The notes under the pieces are model-generated. The model was not told the origin of the DNA. It ran no database searches and saw only the letters and a program-made list of their open reading frames with translations. From Symsagittifera roscoffensis (taxonomy: Eukaryota; Xenacoelomorpha; Acoela; Convolutidae): a stretch of 64,000 nucleotides of DNA. Both the position numbers and the translations under genes were made by a program. The number at the start of each line of letters is the position of its first letter. Within the stretch, counting starts at the first letter, position 1. The stretch covers positions 38,775,649 through 38,839,648 of the forward strand of contig NC_087068.1 of the NCBI RefSeq assembly GCF_963678635.1, read 5' to 3'. Shown in pieces: positions 23,845 to 35,246 of this stretch.

Positions 23845-24362
23845 AAACTGAATCATAGTTTTTTTGTCAATTCAATAAAAGTCAATTTAATCAATTATAA
23901 TTCATATTATTGCACTATGGTACTTCTGTCTAAAAAATTTAAAACCTATCTTTTGCTGCTGGCTTAGCATACGTTGCCGTAGACAAATTCAGGTTTATTT
24001 TGGCTTATAAAAACTTTGATATTTTTTCTCACACTCTGTTATGATTAAAACATCTTTTTTTAAACTTTTGTGCTGACCTTTATCCCACCCCCCCCCCTAA
24101 AAATCATTTTACGTCCCATATTTTCAGCCTTCTGGCGTCTGACTCTTCACCTTGCTCCCCTGGTGTTTACCTTCTTTTTAACATCTATAGAAAAACATTT
24201 AACATCAATGGAAAATCATTTTTCTTGGATTTTTTGAACAAAAATATTGGACTAAATTGAAATCAAAACCGGATTATAACAATATTAATGAAATACTTCG
24301 GATGATTGAATTTCAAAAATTTTTGACCCACAATTTTTTAAAAACACGGTTAAAAGGCAATG
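23845..24362 (-). repeat. Right arm of a long inverted repeat (pairs with 16968-17840)
   Basis: Reverse complement of the left arm, matched through GGCTTAGCATACGTTGCC, CCCCTGGTGTTTACC, TTTTCTTGGATTTTT and CCGGATTATAACAA. Together the arms bound a 7.4-kb block like the terminal inverted repeats of a large DNA transposon or foldback element, though no transposase was found inside. Confidence 0.75.
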
Positions 24363-24388
24363 AAATTCTATTATTTGGAGTGAATTCA

Positions 24389-24880
24389 TTGTCAAAATAA
24401 CGAGGTTAAACATTGCACTGGATAGGTGGAGATATTTGCGTCTGCTGTTTTTGGATTCCAGAGACAAATTTTAAAACAGTTTTCAAAATGAAAATGAAAT
24501 CCATTTACAAATTTTCCGTGGGTTCCGAGTACAATTACCTGTAACGTAATTTTTGGCTTATTTGTTTTGTCGTGGGTTCCGCAACAAGTGAATAAAGCTA
24601 GTTGTTCTGTATTCCGCAACATAATTGAACTCCACAAAATAAAAGTTAAATCCACAAATACAAGCGGAATCCGAAAAGTTTGTACGCGGAATCCGCAAAT
24701 GTAAGCTGTTTCAGCAATTTGTGAGTGGATTCCGCAACTTTGATTCTTATTGGTATTGCATCTGAACAGTTAAAGTTTAGAGCTAGAATTTTTGTCTATA
24801 GCCATGCAGAATTGAAAAGCAAGGACTTAAGCCTTATCAGCGGAATTCACGGACAAATCTTAAAACATTGGTTAGCTTAA
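24389..24880 (+). repeat. Dispersed repeat family R, copy 1
   Basis: Homologous to the parts of 50970-52345 that flank the nested MITE: GCACTGGATAGG, GGATTCCAGAGACAAAT, GTGGATTCCGCAAC-type subrepeats, GCTAGAATTTTTGTCTATAG and AAAACATTGG at matching positions. Rich in alternating GGATTCCGCAA and TTGTAAGCGGAATTC motifs. Non-coding. Confidence 0.65.
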
Positions 24881-25344
24881 ACGTTGTATGTCAATCTTTA
24901 GTATCATCCAAAACTTTCCTCAATTTCTTCAGTTTTTATGGATCATCGGAAACTTAATCACCGATTAAAATCATTATTTGAGATTAGTGGGTTAGTTGAG
25001 AGCGATTGATCACGAGCGCTGTCTTTGAGATAGGATGAGATTGAGTTCAAATCAGGAGAGAAGAAATTGAGATTAGAAGAGAGTGAATTCCCATCTATAA
25101 GGCAATATTTTAGTTAGATGAGAGTAAATTCAAATCAGATGAATTCTGACTTTCAAAACTGATGAATTGAAACTTTGGTTCTAAACTGACTGGCTATTGA
25201 ACGTATGTATTGTGTATCGTACTATTGATTCCACCAACTGATGGCAACTAGTAGCTGATTAACCTAGTAATTGAGATTGAACTTGCTGGTGACCACCTAG
25301 TAAATAAAAGATATAATTCAAAACGCTTCCACTTATATACATAT

Positions 25345-25695
25345 ATTTAAATGGAGTCTGCAAACAAATGCGGATTTGCATTACAATTTGCGGATTCCGA
25401 TTACAATTTGCGTATTTCACTCCGAATTTGCGGATTTCGCCATAAATTGAGGATTTCGCAACAGGTCATTTTGATTAAACACATATCTTATTATTTGCTC
25501 GTGGATTCCACAAACTGTACTTCCAATTGCCTGCTTCTGAAGAGATTTTGAGTGGTACAGTGTTTTAAGTATTTGTTTGTGGACTCCAAAACAGCAAAGA
25601 AGATGAAAGAAAAGTAGCAATGTTGAGGATTTGCAACAAATATGACTTTGGCCTGATGCGGAAACCGCTTACAATGCACGGAATGCACTGTTTGG
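25345..25695. repeat. Dispersed repeat with GCGGATTCCG/TTACAATTTGCGG subrepeats, copy 1
   Basis: Contains ATTACAATTTGCGGATTCC iterated, then a unique middle, then GATGCGGAAACCGCTTACA and GGAATGCACTGTTT. A homologous copy is at 62090-62425. May be another part or the opposite arm of family R. The 66-codon frame here results from the repeat. Confidence 0.55.
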
Positions 25696-27748
25696 CATAG
25701 TAATGTTAAAATTGATGAATTCGCATAAAATTGTTGTGCGTTTACTATAGCCGTCTGAAAATGAGATAGGCCTTGATTTCAAATTTCACCGTTAAACGCT
25801 TGATTGTTTTGTTTGGCTAAACATGAGGCTGAATGTGAATAAAATGTTCAAAAAAATGACCATTTTTTGTTTGCATTTCAAAGCAAAATGGGTCATTTTA
25901 TCTGGCAAAATTTGTGTACAAGAAATTTTAAGCTGTACCCGATTTCTCAAAAACATAGGTTTTCCAAATGAGTAATACCAATAATCTCAAAACATGAGAG
26001 TGCGGCAAAGTAAATTGTTATAAAAAAAATTATTTTAAGTTGAAATGAGATGCGCATAAGTTGAGGATGGTTCAAGACTTACCCCTGAAACAGTGTTGCT
26101 GCCTTGTTACTTCCTCAAAACCTCAGACTCAATCATTTCAGAGTAAATTTTTCAATTAAAAAATTTACAGAGCCACTACAAAATCAAGTTTCTGAGGCCT
26201 TGTTTATAATTTTGTTTATGATTTTTAAAATTGTGTCAGGGCATTGTACACAAACTTTTATTGAGTACAATTTTATTGAACTTTTAATTTATATCTGAAA
26301 TACTTGTGATTCAAAAAATCATTCAGTACTTATGCCAAACCCAATCTGTCATTTAGACCCAGAGGTGGTTCTAAAAATAGCATAAGAAACAAGCGAATAT
26401 CAATTTTTATTGATGTTTTTTTTTACAAAAAAGAGCTTATCAGACGTTCATCTAAAAATAACATATATTTAATTCCAAATGAAGACGTTATAAATATTGC
26501 AAGGTTTGTCGGCCAAAATTGGATTCAAATAAATAGGGGAAACCTCCGGGGTTGACGTTCAAAAAAGAAAAGTGCCTCTAATACATTTTCATATTCGGAG
26601 TATATGAAACAAATGCTTAAATTATACTTATCACAGAAATAAGTTATTTGATAATCTTTTTCCAATAAATTTTTAAAAATTATGCCAAACCAATTCAGTT
26701 TTTCAACCAACAAGTCCAACGTATTTTTGTATACAAACAAGCAAGGTTTTTCTTTTCATATGCTAAGATTCACCTTTATCTTTAAAAAGAAAAACAGGCA
26801 ACTTTTTTCACACACTGAATTTTTTATAGTAAAAATTTTGCTATCATGTAGAAAAATAACGTTTTGGTAAAAAATCTGTATGAAAATCCAAAATTAATTT
26901 ACATTGAAAATATCACCAAGAGCAGTTTATCTGCTTGGCAACTGTCCTTTACACTCTAGTTTTTTTATGTTAGATGATCCTTGATCAGTGTTTTTGGACT
27001 AACACAAAGTTTTTCGAAACCAAAATTTTTTGTGCATTTTTATTTATAGAAAAATGGTTAACTTACAATTTCATAGAGTGCGTGCGAAAATATGTGTATC
27101 ATGCAATGCAATTTAATAATAAAAAAACTGAGTATGTCTTTTTCATTAACGTTTTGTGATAAAAAGCTTGGGAACAATTGATTTGCTTCCATAGAGTCGT
27201 ATTATAAGCCTCATTTTATCGAAAAATGCTGAATTTGCTCATTTCATAGTATTTTTCAGTCTATGAAATTGTAACAAATTGTATGACAAGCATTTTTTTT
27301 CGTTTTATGAAATCGTATTTTTCAACCCGGTCTTTTGCATAACGTGTACGCCAAGAGGAAAAGTTTTTGCCGCCCAGCGTTAATAAAATGCTAAACTAAT
27401 GCTGATTCAAAAAAAAACTTAATAATATACAATGTGAATTAAAATTGTTTACAAAACCAGCAATTTTAATTTTTATGAACAGGTTTTTTGCAATATTTCA
27501 AGATCCTTCCGTTCAATTGTTGGATAGAGTGCAAGAAGTTACAGTTACAATGAAATCAGTGCTTTGCTTTAAAAATTCATTTCAAATTGTTTTGAGAATT
27601 TAATTCATTCCTTGCACAAGTGATATAACTTAGTGCAGTCTTGCTGCACTATATTCTCATTGTGAAAAGAACAGAAACTCAACTGTTTTTGAACAATCTC
27701 TTATTTGATTCTAAGGCTAACACAAACCATTATACATTTAATTTAACC
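25696..27748. other. AT-rich intergenic DNA
   Basis: No exon or repeat recognised. All frames are short and AT-driven. Confidence 0.5.
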
Positions 27749-29024
27749 AGACTGATCGTATGAAAGCGAAGCCCTGAAAAAGGACTGCGAAGCCATGAAT
27801 GTTCCGACTGCCTTTTAAGGTCTATGGAGCAATAAAAACGTAAGAAAATTAAATGTAATAAAATAAAATTTGAAACTTTTTTGTGAAAGTCATTCCCCCA
27901 AACAGCATATAAAATACATAGTGATAGATTTTGCTCCTATTAACAAATCATTTATGGCATATAATCTTCCTTGAACCAAATTGGAACGATTTCTAAGACG
28001 CATTAAATCTCGCTTACGCGTTAATAGCACGAAATATTAATACGCGTTAATAGCCAAATTGGCCAAAATGGCAGCCTGCAAAACCCCATAACTTTAGTAA
28101 AAATAATCACAGGTGAAACATCTTTTCAAATTTAAGCTCAAGACAACAATTGCTTTCGAATGGTCTAAAAAATCAGTCAAAAATGGCTAGTTAAAAAGTC
28201 GAAATTTGTCTGAAAACAAAACCCATCCCGAGCACAAATATGCTGCTACTTTCGTTACGAAAGTCGGAAAAACAAGGAAGAATGGTTGTTGTGCCAACAT
28301 CACATAAGTAATGACCTTAAAAAAGTTTTTTTTATCAAGTTGCGTCATTTTTATTCGTGGTGTGATAAGGGGATCTAAACGAAAGTCAAGAACTTCATTA
28401 AAAGTGATATATAAGATACAATTGGCTTATAAAGCTAAGTTTACCCAAAGTTTCACGGCCTAAGTGGAACTTTCATTCGATTATTATTAGCTAATTATAA
28501 ATTTATTGTTCCGACTCTCGATACAAAAGTAACGGAATATTTGTGCTCGGGTGGGTTTTTTTTTCTTCAGACAAATTTCGACTTTTTAACTAGCCATTTT
28601 TGACGGAATTTTATTATATCATTCGAAAGCTATCGTTGTCCTGAGCTTAAATTTAAAAAAATATTTCACCTGTGATTATTTTTCGTAAGTTACGAGGGTT
28701 TAAAGATTGCCATTTTGGCCATTTTTACCAATTTGGGACAATTAACGCGCGATATATTTCGCCCTATTAACGCGTAAGCGCAGAAATAATCCGTCTTAGA
28801 AATCGTTCCAAATTGGTTGAAAGAAGCTTATTTACCATATTTAATTTCATACAAGGAGCAATATCTATCCTTTTGAACTTTATATGGCGTGTGTGGGGAT
28901 GGTTTTCATAAAATTTTTCAAATTTTAGAGTTTTTTTTTTTCATTTTGTTTTATTTCATTTATTTTTATAATGTTATTACTGCTCCATATACCTTAAAAG
29001 GCTTCGCCCTGATACGAGCAGTCT
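27749..29024. mobile_element. 1.28-kb foldback element with ~515-bp inverted arms
   Basis: The left arm (27749-28268) and right arm (28506-29024) are reverse complements over almost their whole length. Shared blocks include AGACTG.TCGTAT at the tips, GCGAAGCC, TTTTAAGG, TGGAGCA, CCAAATTGGAACGATTT, TTACGCGTTAATAG, AATCACAGGTGAAA, AAATGGCTAGTTAAAAAGTC and CCGAGCACAAATA. The ~235-bp loop is non-coding. A single arm recurs at 42400-42928 and a tip fragment at 640-690, so this is a mobile family. No transposase is present. Confidence 0.85.
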
Positions 29025-29695
29025 TGTTGTAGGTTTATTATATTTGTTTTATGAGCTCGAAATTAAACGAAATATCAAAAAATTCTAACCGATTTTTCCC
29101 GCACTTAGAATAATTTTGGAACTTTTTAATTTTTTTCGAATCGCAAATAAAAGGGCTTCAATCAAATATATAATTCGGCTAACTCTTTTTCTTTTTCTTT
29201 TCACCTCAGATGAGTATCATTTCAAGGTGCAAATGAGTGATTTTACAGTTTAATTAAAAAGACCAGATGATTTTGTTATGGCCTATTTATTCGATTGTCA
29301 GTTTTTATTACAATCGGACAAGGTGAACATCAATTTTATTTATAAAAATTTGCAGGTGTGGGCAAAGGAAAAAGAGTCACTCGACCTAGTCCGATTATTA
29401 TTTATGCAAAACAAAAAACTAAAACAAGTCCGAATGCAAAATTCCTTCACATTTTCATAGGTCGGAACAGTTAGATTTAGAGGCGTTGCGCAATTTTTGT
29501 CAGAAGATACTACCAAATTTCACGATTCTTTGCCACTACCTCACCCACATTTAAAAATCAACTTTGAGAAACCATTTTAATGTTGTCCAAGTACAATGAA
29601 AAGTGGCATGATGAACAAAATAACAATGTGAACAGATTTGTTCTTCATACTTTAGATCGTAACATTTTTGAACACTAATAATGTAATGCGAGTAG
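29025..29695. other. Intergenic DNA downstream of gene A
   Basis: Holds the 3' flank (and 3' UTR) of gene A on the minus strand. No clear AATAAA was found close to its stop. No other feature seen. Confidence 0.45.
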
Positions 29696-32600
29696 TTACA
29701 GGTACTTAATAAAATCAATCGAAATAAACATTGTTATCACAACGTAGAAATAGAGACAAACTCGATCGACGAGTTGGGCAAAATACTTCCACAGAAACTC
29801 CATGTTTTCCTCACTTTCCAGCAATTGAACATTCTCGACGAGGGTGCGAAGCTTCAATTTTTCTGGGAAGTCAACATTTCGTGGAACTTTTATTTCGCTG
29901 TCTGCTGATTTGTTCTGTCCGTTAGCACTTTCGTCACCATTGTGCGTGATGGGGGTAATTCGTATACTTTCTCTTGCCAATTTAGACCAAATTGATTGGG
30001 TTCTAGGGCTGAAAATGGACAGTGAGTGATATCAGAAAATACATATAATAGATCTTAAAGGGTTTTATTTGAATGGTAGATAAGGTAATACAAGAAAAGA
30101 GAATCGTTGTCACCCTCCTAAATCTCCTAATTAGTAATCCACTTAAATTAGTAAACTTTGAGAAAAAAAAATTGAAAGTTTTTTTGAAATTATAGAAACG
30201 AAATAGTTGAGCCTTACCATTCGATTTTTTCTTTCTCTTCAGTCGCAACAGATGACGTGTCTTTAAACTCAAACTCCTCCCTTTGTTGATTATTATTTCC
30301 ACCTTCACTTCTGACTTTTGCAATGTTTGCCCTTGACATTGAGTGAGCAGCCAGTCCAGGGAATGCCTTCTCCTCCGCACAGGGACTGAGTGCGAATATG
30401 TACATGTACTTGGAGGAAATGAGGGATCGGAGGCGTCTGCTCATTTTGTGCTTGCCTCTAGTGTAGTGGATATTGATCACTAAAATAGATTTTGTAGTTT
30501 CTGCACAAGTTCAAGCTTTCATCTCAGCAGGGGGCACATCTAGGATTTCCTCAAGGGGCTGTTTTTCTTTTTGTTAGGCTCACTAAACTGAATGTCCGAC
30601 TCTATTTGGACCTTTGTTTTGTGTGCTGCACGCAAAATTTTGCAAATAAATAACAAGCCATATAAAAATCCCGCGAAAAAAAAGAAATCGAAACGCCATG
30701 AATAAAAAACAGACCAAAAACTTATTGAAAAAAAAATCAAAAATGTGCGCCCCTCAAAAATAGTTTGTATTGACGCCAAAACCGCCTTTAGAAAAACTTA
30801 AGGGTTGGTCGGCCGCAATTGGAACTGGTAGAAAATATAAAATATTGCCAAAGGGGGATCGAATCCCTGAGAAGGCCTAATTTTCCCCCCTGCATCTGAG
30901 TTAGCTTCATATCTTCAAACTCATTGATTTTTTTCTAACGGGGAAAAATGGCATTTGCGTTATTTGCTAGTATAATTGTAATTTTGCTAGTTAATACTAT
31001 TTTTCGTTATTGAAAACTACTATATGCTTTGATAGATACTTTGACTATAGAATGTCTATTCACCCATAATGGCGAGAAGGGAGCTGAGTGCGGTTTGAAT
31101 GACAGCCGCACAGACGAAGTAGCCCATGGAGGGGAAGTTGAGGGAGCTGGCGGGCAGGATGTCCGAAATGGACCCGAACGACACTATCTCCGCCAGCAGA
31201 ATTGTGATTGAGAATGACACCTGGAAAAGTTAAATTGAACGAGATAGTTCTGGATTTCACTAGAGCCAGGGGCCTGTTTAGGGGGTATTGGGGGGAGGTT
31301 GGCTCCCCTAACCAACCAATTTGACCCCCTCATCAACCAAAAGGTCCCCCTTTGATATTATTTTATGACATCTATTATCGTCCGACCAACCTTTCAATTT
31401 TTTTTATGTCGCCTCTTGTTCCAATATCATCATTTATAGTAATTTTGAAGGGGAGCGCGAGCCTAAAAAACGCAATTTTTTGGTCAACATTTCCAAAACA
31501 AGCTCAAAAACTGCATTTTCGATTAAAAAAATTGAGTGCGGCGCAGTAAAATCGGTGTAGGCATAGGGTCTTTATATTGATTTAAAAAAATACTGCTTAG
31601 GAATTATACTGCTTGGAAAATCATTTTAGTCGACCTAGAAAAGTCGAAAAAATTGAAAATCCAACCCCTCCCCTCCCCCCCCCCCCCCCTCGACAAAATC
31701 CCAGATTCTATTTTAGAGAGAATTTTAATATTTTCTATTGCGAAAAAAGTAAATATTTAAATTTCCGGCAAGGAAAATTTTTAACGAACTGATAAGGCAT
31801 ATCAAATTTCGTGGATTTTTTACAAAGAAGTTTTTACAATTTTATATACACTTAAAATTAGCCACAAACAATATGATAAATTTTTATAATTTCATATTTT
31901 AAAACGTCTTGGTCGCAATATTGCTCAAAACTTACCTTTTCACCAGACTCGACAGGCAAAATGAATACAAACGATGACATATAATACAGCAACAGATTCG
32001 GCATCACAAATATGATCGCGTAGAACAGATGACGTCTTTCTAATCTCAATTCCACAGTTAGGACGTCGAAGCTGCGTATGTTTCTCATAGACCTCCCGGA
32101 TGTGGTGATTTTGACGGGTCTGAGAAGTGTCCACTCATCGTGTTCTTTGTAGTGAGCAAGGTCTGCTTCTTTCATGTTCAAATAGGGATCCGTGGCTGAA
32201 AAGGCCAAGTTCAATAGGTTATCTGACAACAAAGCATGGTGTTATGTTTTGTTTTCAAAACACCTTGATCCAACCAAAATGTTAGCCCTGATATTATGAA
32301 ACAATTTGAAAAATAAACTGAAAGCTGATGAAATTCAAGATCGCTTGTTAGTAAATACCCGAAGATGGGACAGCTTCTGCCACAAAATTTATTTTACTTA
32401 CTTATTTTGACTAATTTTTAATAGTAATTTTTAAAGAGTTTTTTCTTTAGTTTCAGAATGCCTTGTACATCATAATTTATGTATCTCTTGGAAATATTGA
32501 ATTTGAAACTAGATTATGAGAAACTTTTAAAGGCAAACTGCTGATAAAGAAGACCTTCAAGGCAAAAATCAAGAGTATTGGCGACAATCAATGTAAGAAA

Positions 32601-35246
32601 AACTCGAATTAAATCATAGAAATGAAATCATAATAATTCATTTGATTTAATGACTTTCCTTCATTATTTTTGAATTTTAAAAAAAACTAAACATTGGCAG
32701 CGAAAGACTCCGGGAGAAAATGTTCTTGTTGAACAAACACGCAGCATACAAAGAACTATAACCAGGGGCGGATCTAGGATTTTCTCGAGGGGGGGATTTT
32801 CAAAAAAATTTCGAAATTTTTGTCGACCTTTTTCCTTTTTTAGGTCGACCAAATTGATTTTTCGAGCTCTCCCTAAGCCGTTTTAGTCCCCGTTTTTGGA
32901 CAAATTTTCTGCGCCGCAGGCAAAATTTTGAAAAAACAGTCCAAAAAAAGGCATTTTTAGGTACTTTTTGGAAAATTTTGACCAAAAAATCGCGTTTTTT
33001 TGGCGCGCGCTCCCCCCTTAAATTTAGTATATATTGACGCCGAAGGCGCCTTTAAAAAAACTTTTGGGTTGGTCGGCCAAAACTGGATTTCTTAAAAGTA
33101 CCAAAGGGGTGGAGATTCTTTAGTAGATACAATAGGGGAGGAGATTGTTAAGTAAGTCCCACAATTGCACATCCAAACAAAAAAAACGTACGCTCAGACG
33201 CATAAAAAAGTTTGACAGGAGCAAACATGTGGCGCAACAGGAGGCGAACACTGACATGGATATTGCAAACAACAAAAATTGGAGAACACTCCTCAAAAGT
33301 TTTAATACCACTCATCATTTTTTGCCTGGAGATGCCTGAAATCGGTTTTAACAAGTTTCAGCTACAAATAACAGCAGCAACACTACCGGCATCAACAAAA
33401 TGAAACCTACAACTAAATCAACATAGCCGACAGTCATCATTTTAGCCAAAAAGAATATGACAGAGTCAACATCAGCAGAGCCGGTTTTCAAACTAGGGCT
33501 ATTTTTAATCTCCTTTTTCCAATTGCAACCATTGACATCGATTTCAAGCTTCACATGAACTTAGAAAAACCCGGGATCTTTTGGTGGAATCGGATAGGAA
33601 CAAGTCGAATCGGTTGGAAGTCAGGGATACTTAGAAAAGAAGTTTGAATCAACTGAAATAACAATCACGTGCAACTAAGCTAAAAGACTAAATAATCAAA
33701 ACTCAAGTTCTAGAAAGACTAAAAAAACCGTCTTAATAGAAAACAATTAAAGTAACCTATCAACGCCGTTCGTTTTCTACATAACCGCTATGGTGAAATC
33801 TTTTTTTTTCAAGTTTGATATTTTACCGGACCAAAGCGGAGTTCCATTTCAAATGAGTTTCAGCTCAGTTAAAATGATCAGCTTTTCAACAAAGGAAAAA
33901 AATTGTAAAATAGAATTTAACTTATTTCGTAGCTTAAGGTGGGAGGCTAAAAAAAGAGATGATCCAAAGGCGCAGTGGTTGGTAAATATTTGATCTTTTA
34001 TAAAACTGTCTGCAATAGTTCTTTAAATAAAACTGATCTTCATAGAAATTTTTAAAAGTAGATGTACGATGTAACTAATTCATTAATTCATTAGACTAAC
34101 CAATGACGTAGCTTCTATTATCCAGATTCCAGGGTCCAAATGTGAGATTACAGGCGTGGGTGTCGAAGGGGAAGTTGGTCACGTCAAACGAGCAGGACAC
34201 TTTGATGGTCACAAATGAAGACCAGCAGGAGATGAGACCAGTGATGGGAAAGAGAGCCTGTCGATCGAACGCCTCGTACTGAATGTCCACTGCATCAAGA
34301 GCCACTGCAATAAATTCACTTGAAGTTTGGGTTATCAAATAACTTCTGAGAAAACGTTTTTCTTTCAACTTTTCTTTAATTTTTTTTCTATCTTTTCTAA
34401 AAAATTTTAGTTAATGCTCGTCATAAGTTTCCGAGTAACTGTAGAAAAAAGGGCCAATGATTTAAATTTGATCTCAATAGTACCTCTAATTTAGCTCAAA
34501 TTTGGTTATTCAGCATACTTTTTTGCGTCATTATACTCAAAATCATTATATTTTTGGCGGGCGATTATTTATTAACAGCCTCCCCAGGTTGCTATAGACC
34601 ATTATAGTGACAAATTGCTGCTGTAAGTTTGTCTACCTGCAAACTAGTACCTTCTAAATATATTGCATATTACACGAGATTCAAAAGTCTTATGAGAGTT
34701 CAATACTGATAATACTGATGAGAAAATGGCTATGATCTAATTTAACTGTGAAAGCGGATCTCTTTTTGACTACCCCCCTTTGGACTCTAGTAACGATTTG
34801 CCACCCTGTAATGAAATGACTCAAATGCGAACTTTGTACCTAGTAACAAACCCCCCTTGCTAAGAAGGGGGGTATTAAAAGATATCCCGCTTACCGATAT
34901 CAGCAGTCCAGAAAGTGAGCGGAGGCACCAAAAGTGCCTGAATGTTCCCATACTCCGAAGGGTCCCATTTAGCCGAATCACTGTAGTAGTAATAGTATAG
35001 CCACAATTTAGCTGTCATAAGTCCGTTTTTCTCATCAACATCTAACAGTTGGTACAAATCCAGATAAATGAACACTGTTTTGTCTTTAAAATCAGCAGGT
35101 GGCGAGTATTGAGGAATTGATGATTTCAGTTTGTCAAGGAGGCGTGTTTCGGCATCGACGCCATTCGTCAAGTTAAACGCGCTGGCTATTTTTAAGTGGA
35201 AATGAAACAAAATGATAACGAATGATAAGTTTGGGTGCTGTAGCAT
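29696..35246 (-). CDS. Gene A: nicotinic acetylcholine receptor-like subunit (non-alpha), complete, six exons
   Basis: Exons (minus): 35246-34895, 34304-34101, 32222-31936, 31220-31064, 30479-30218, 30008-29696; all introns GT-AG, phases 1,1,0,1,2, total 1575 nt, 524 residues. Order: hydrophobic signal peptide (1-23); agonist-face strands with YQLLDVDEKNGLMTAKLW; TFWTADI; Cys-loop C155-C169 with 13 residues between and FPFD inside; loop C without adjacent cysteines; M1 (about 248-272); ESGEK then M2 VSFSITILLAEIVSFGSI; M3; M3-M4 loop starting INIHYTRGKHKM; M4 near the end. This is a ligand-gated ion channel subunit of the plasma membrane. GEK before M2 points to cation selectivity. No CC pair means non-alpha; the natural ligand is unknown. 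M2 has Glu at 11', where B and C have Gln. Confidence 0.92.
30535..30876 (-). repeat. Short interspersed repeat, family S, copy 2 (in gene A intron 4)
   Basis: Opposite orientation: starts at the CTAGGATTTCCTC end and runs through GCACGCAAAATTTTG and GGGTTGGTCGGCC to AGGGGGATCGAATCCCTGAG. That last motif resembles a tRNA T-arm/box B (GGATTCGATCCCC on the other strand). Confidence 0.55.
31263..31707 (+). repeat. Short interspersed repeat, family S, copy 3 (in gene A intron 3)
   Basis: Diverged copy with an AAGGTCCCCCTTTGATATTATTTT start, AACGCAATTTTTTGGTCAA, GGGTCTTTAT, TCATTTTAGTCGACC and the end CTCGACAAAATCCCAGATTC. A poly-C run of about 20 precedes the end. Confidence 0.6.
32760..33117 (-). 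repeat. Short interspersed repeat, family S, copy 4 (in gene A intron 2)
   Basis: Well-preserved inverse copy: GGGGCGGATCTAGGATTTTC then TCGAGGGGGG, GTCGACC, CTGCGCCGCAGGCAAAATTTTG, AAAAAATCGCG and TGACGCCGAAGGCGCC, ending near CCAAAGGGG. Confidence 0.7.

Noticed and set aside
33348-33554. Minus-strand frame of 68 codons ending in a strongly hydrophobic run (VVGFILLMPVVLLLLF) inside gene A intron 2
   Set aside because: No homology recognised, no convincing splice sites or start context, and it lies next to repeat debris. Could be a relic, but not supportable as a gene.
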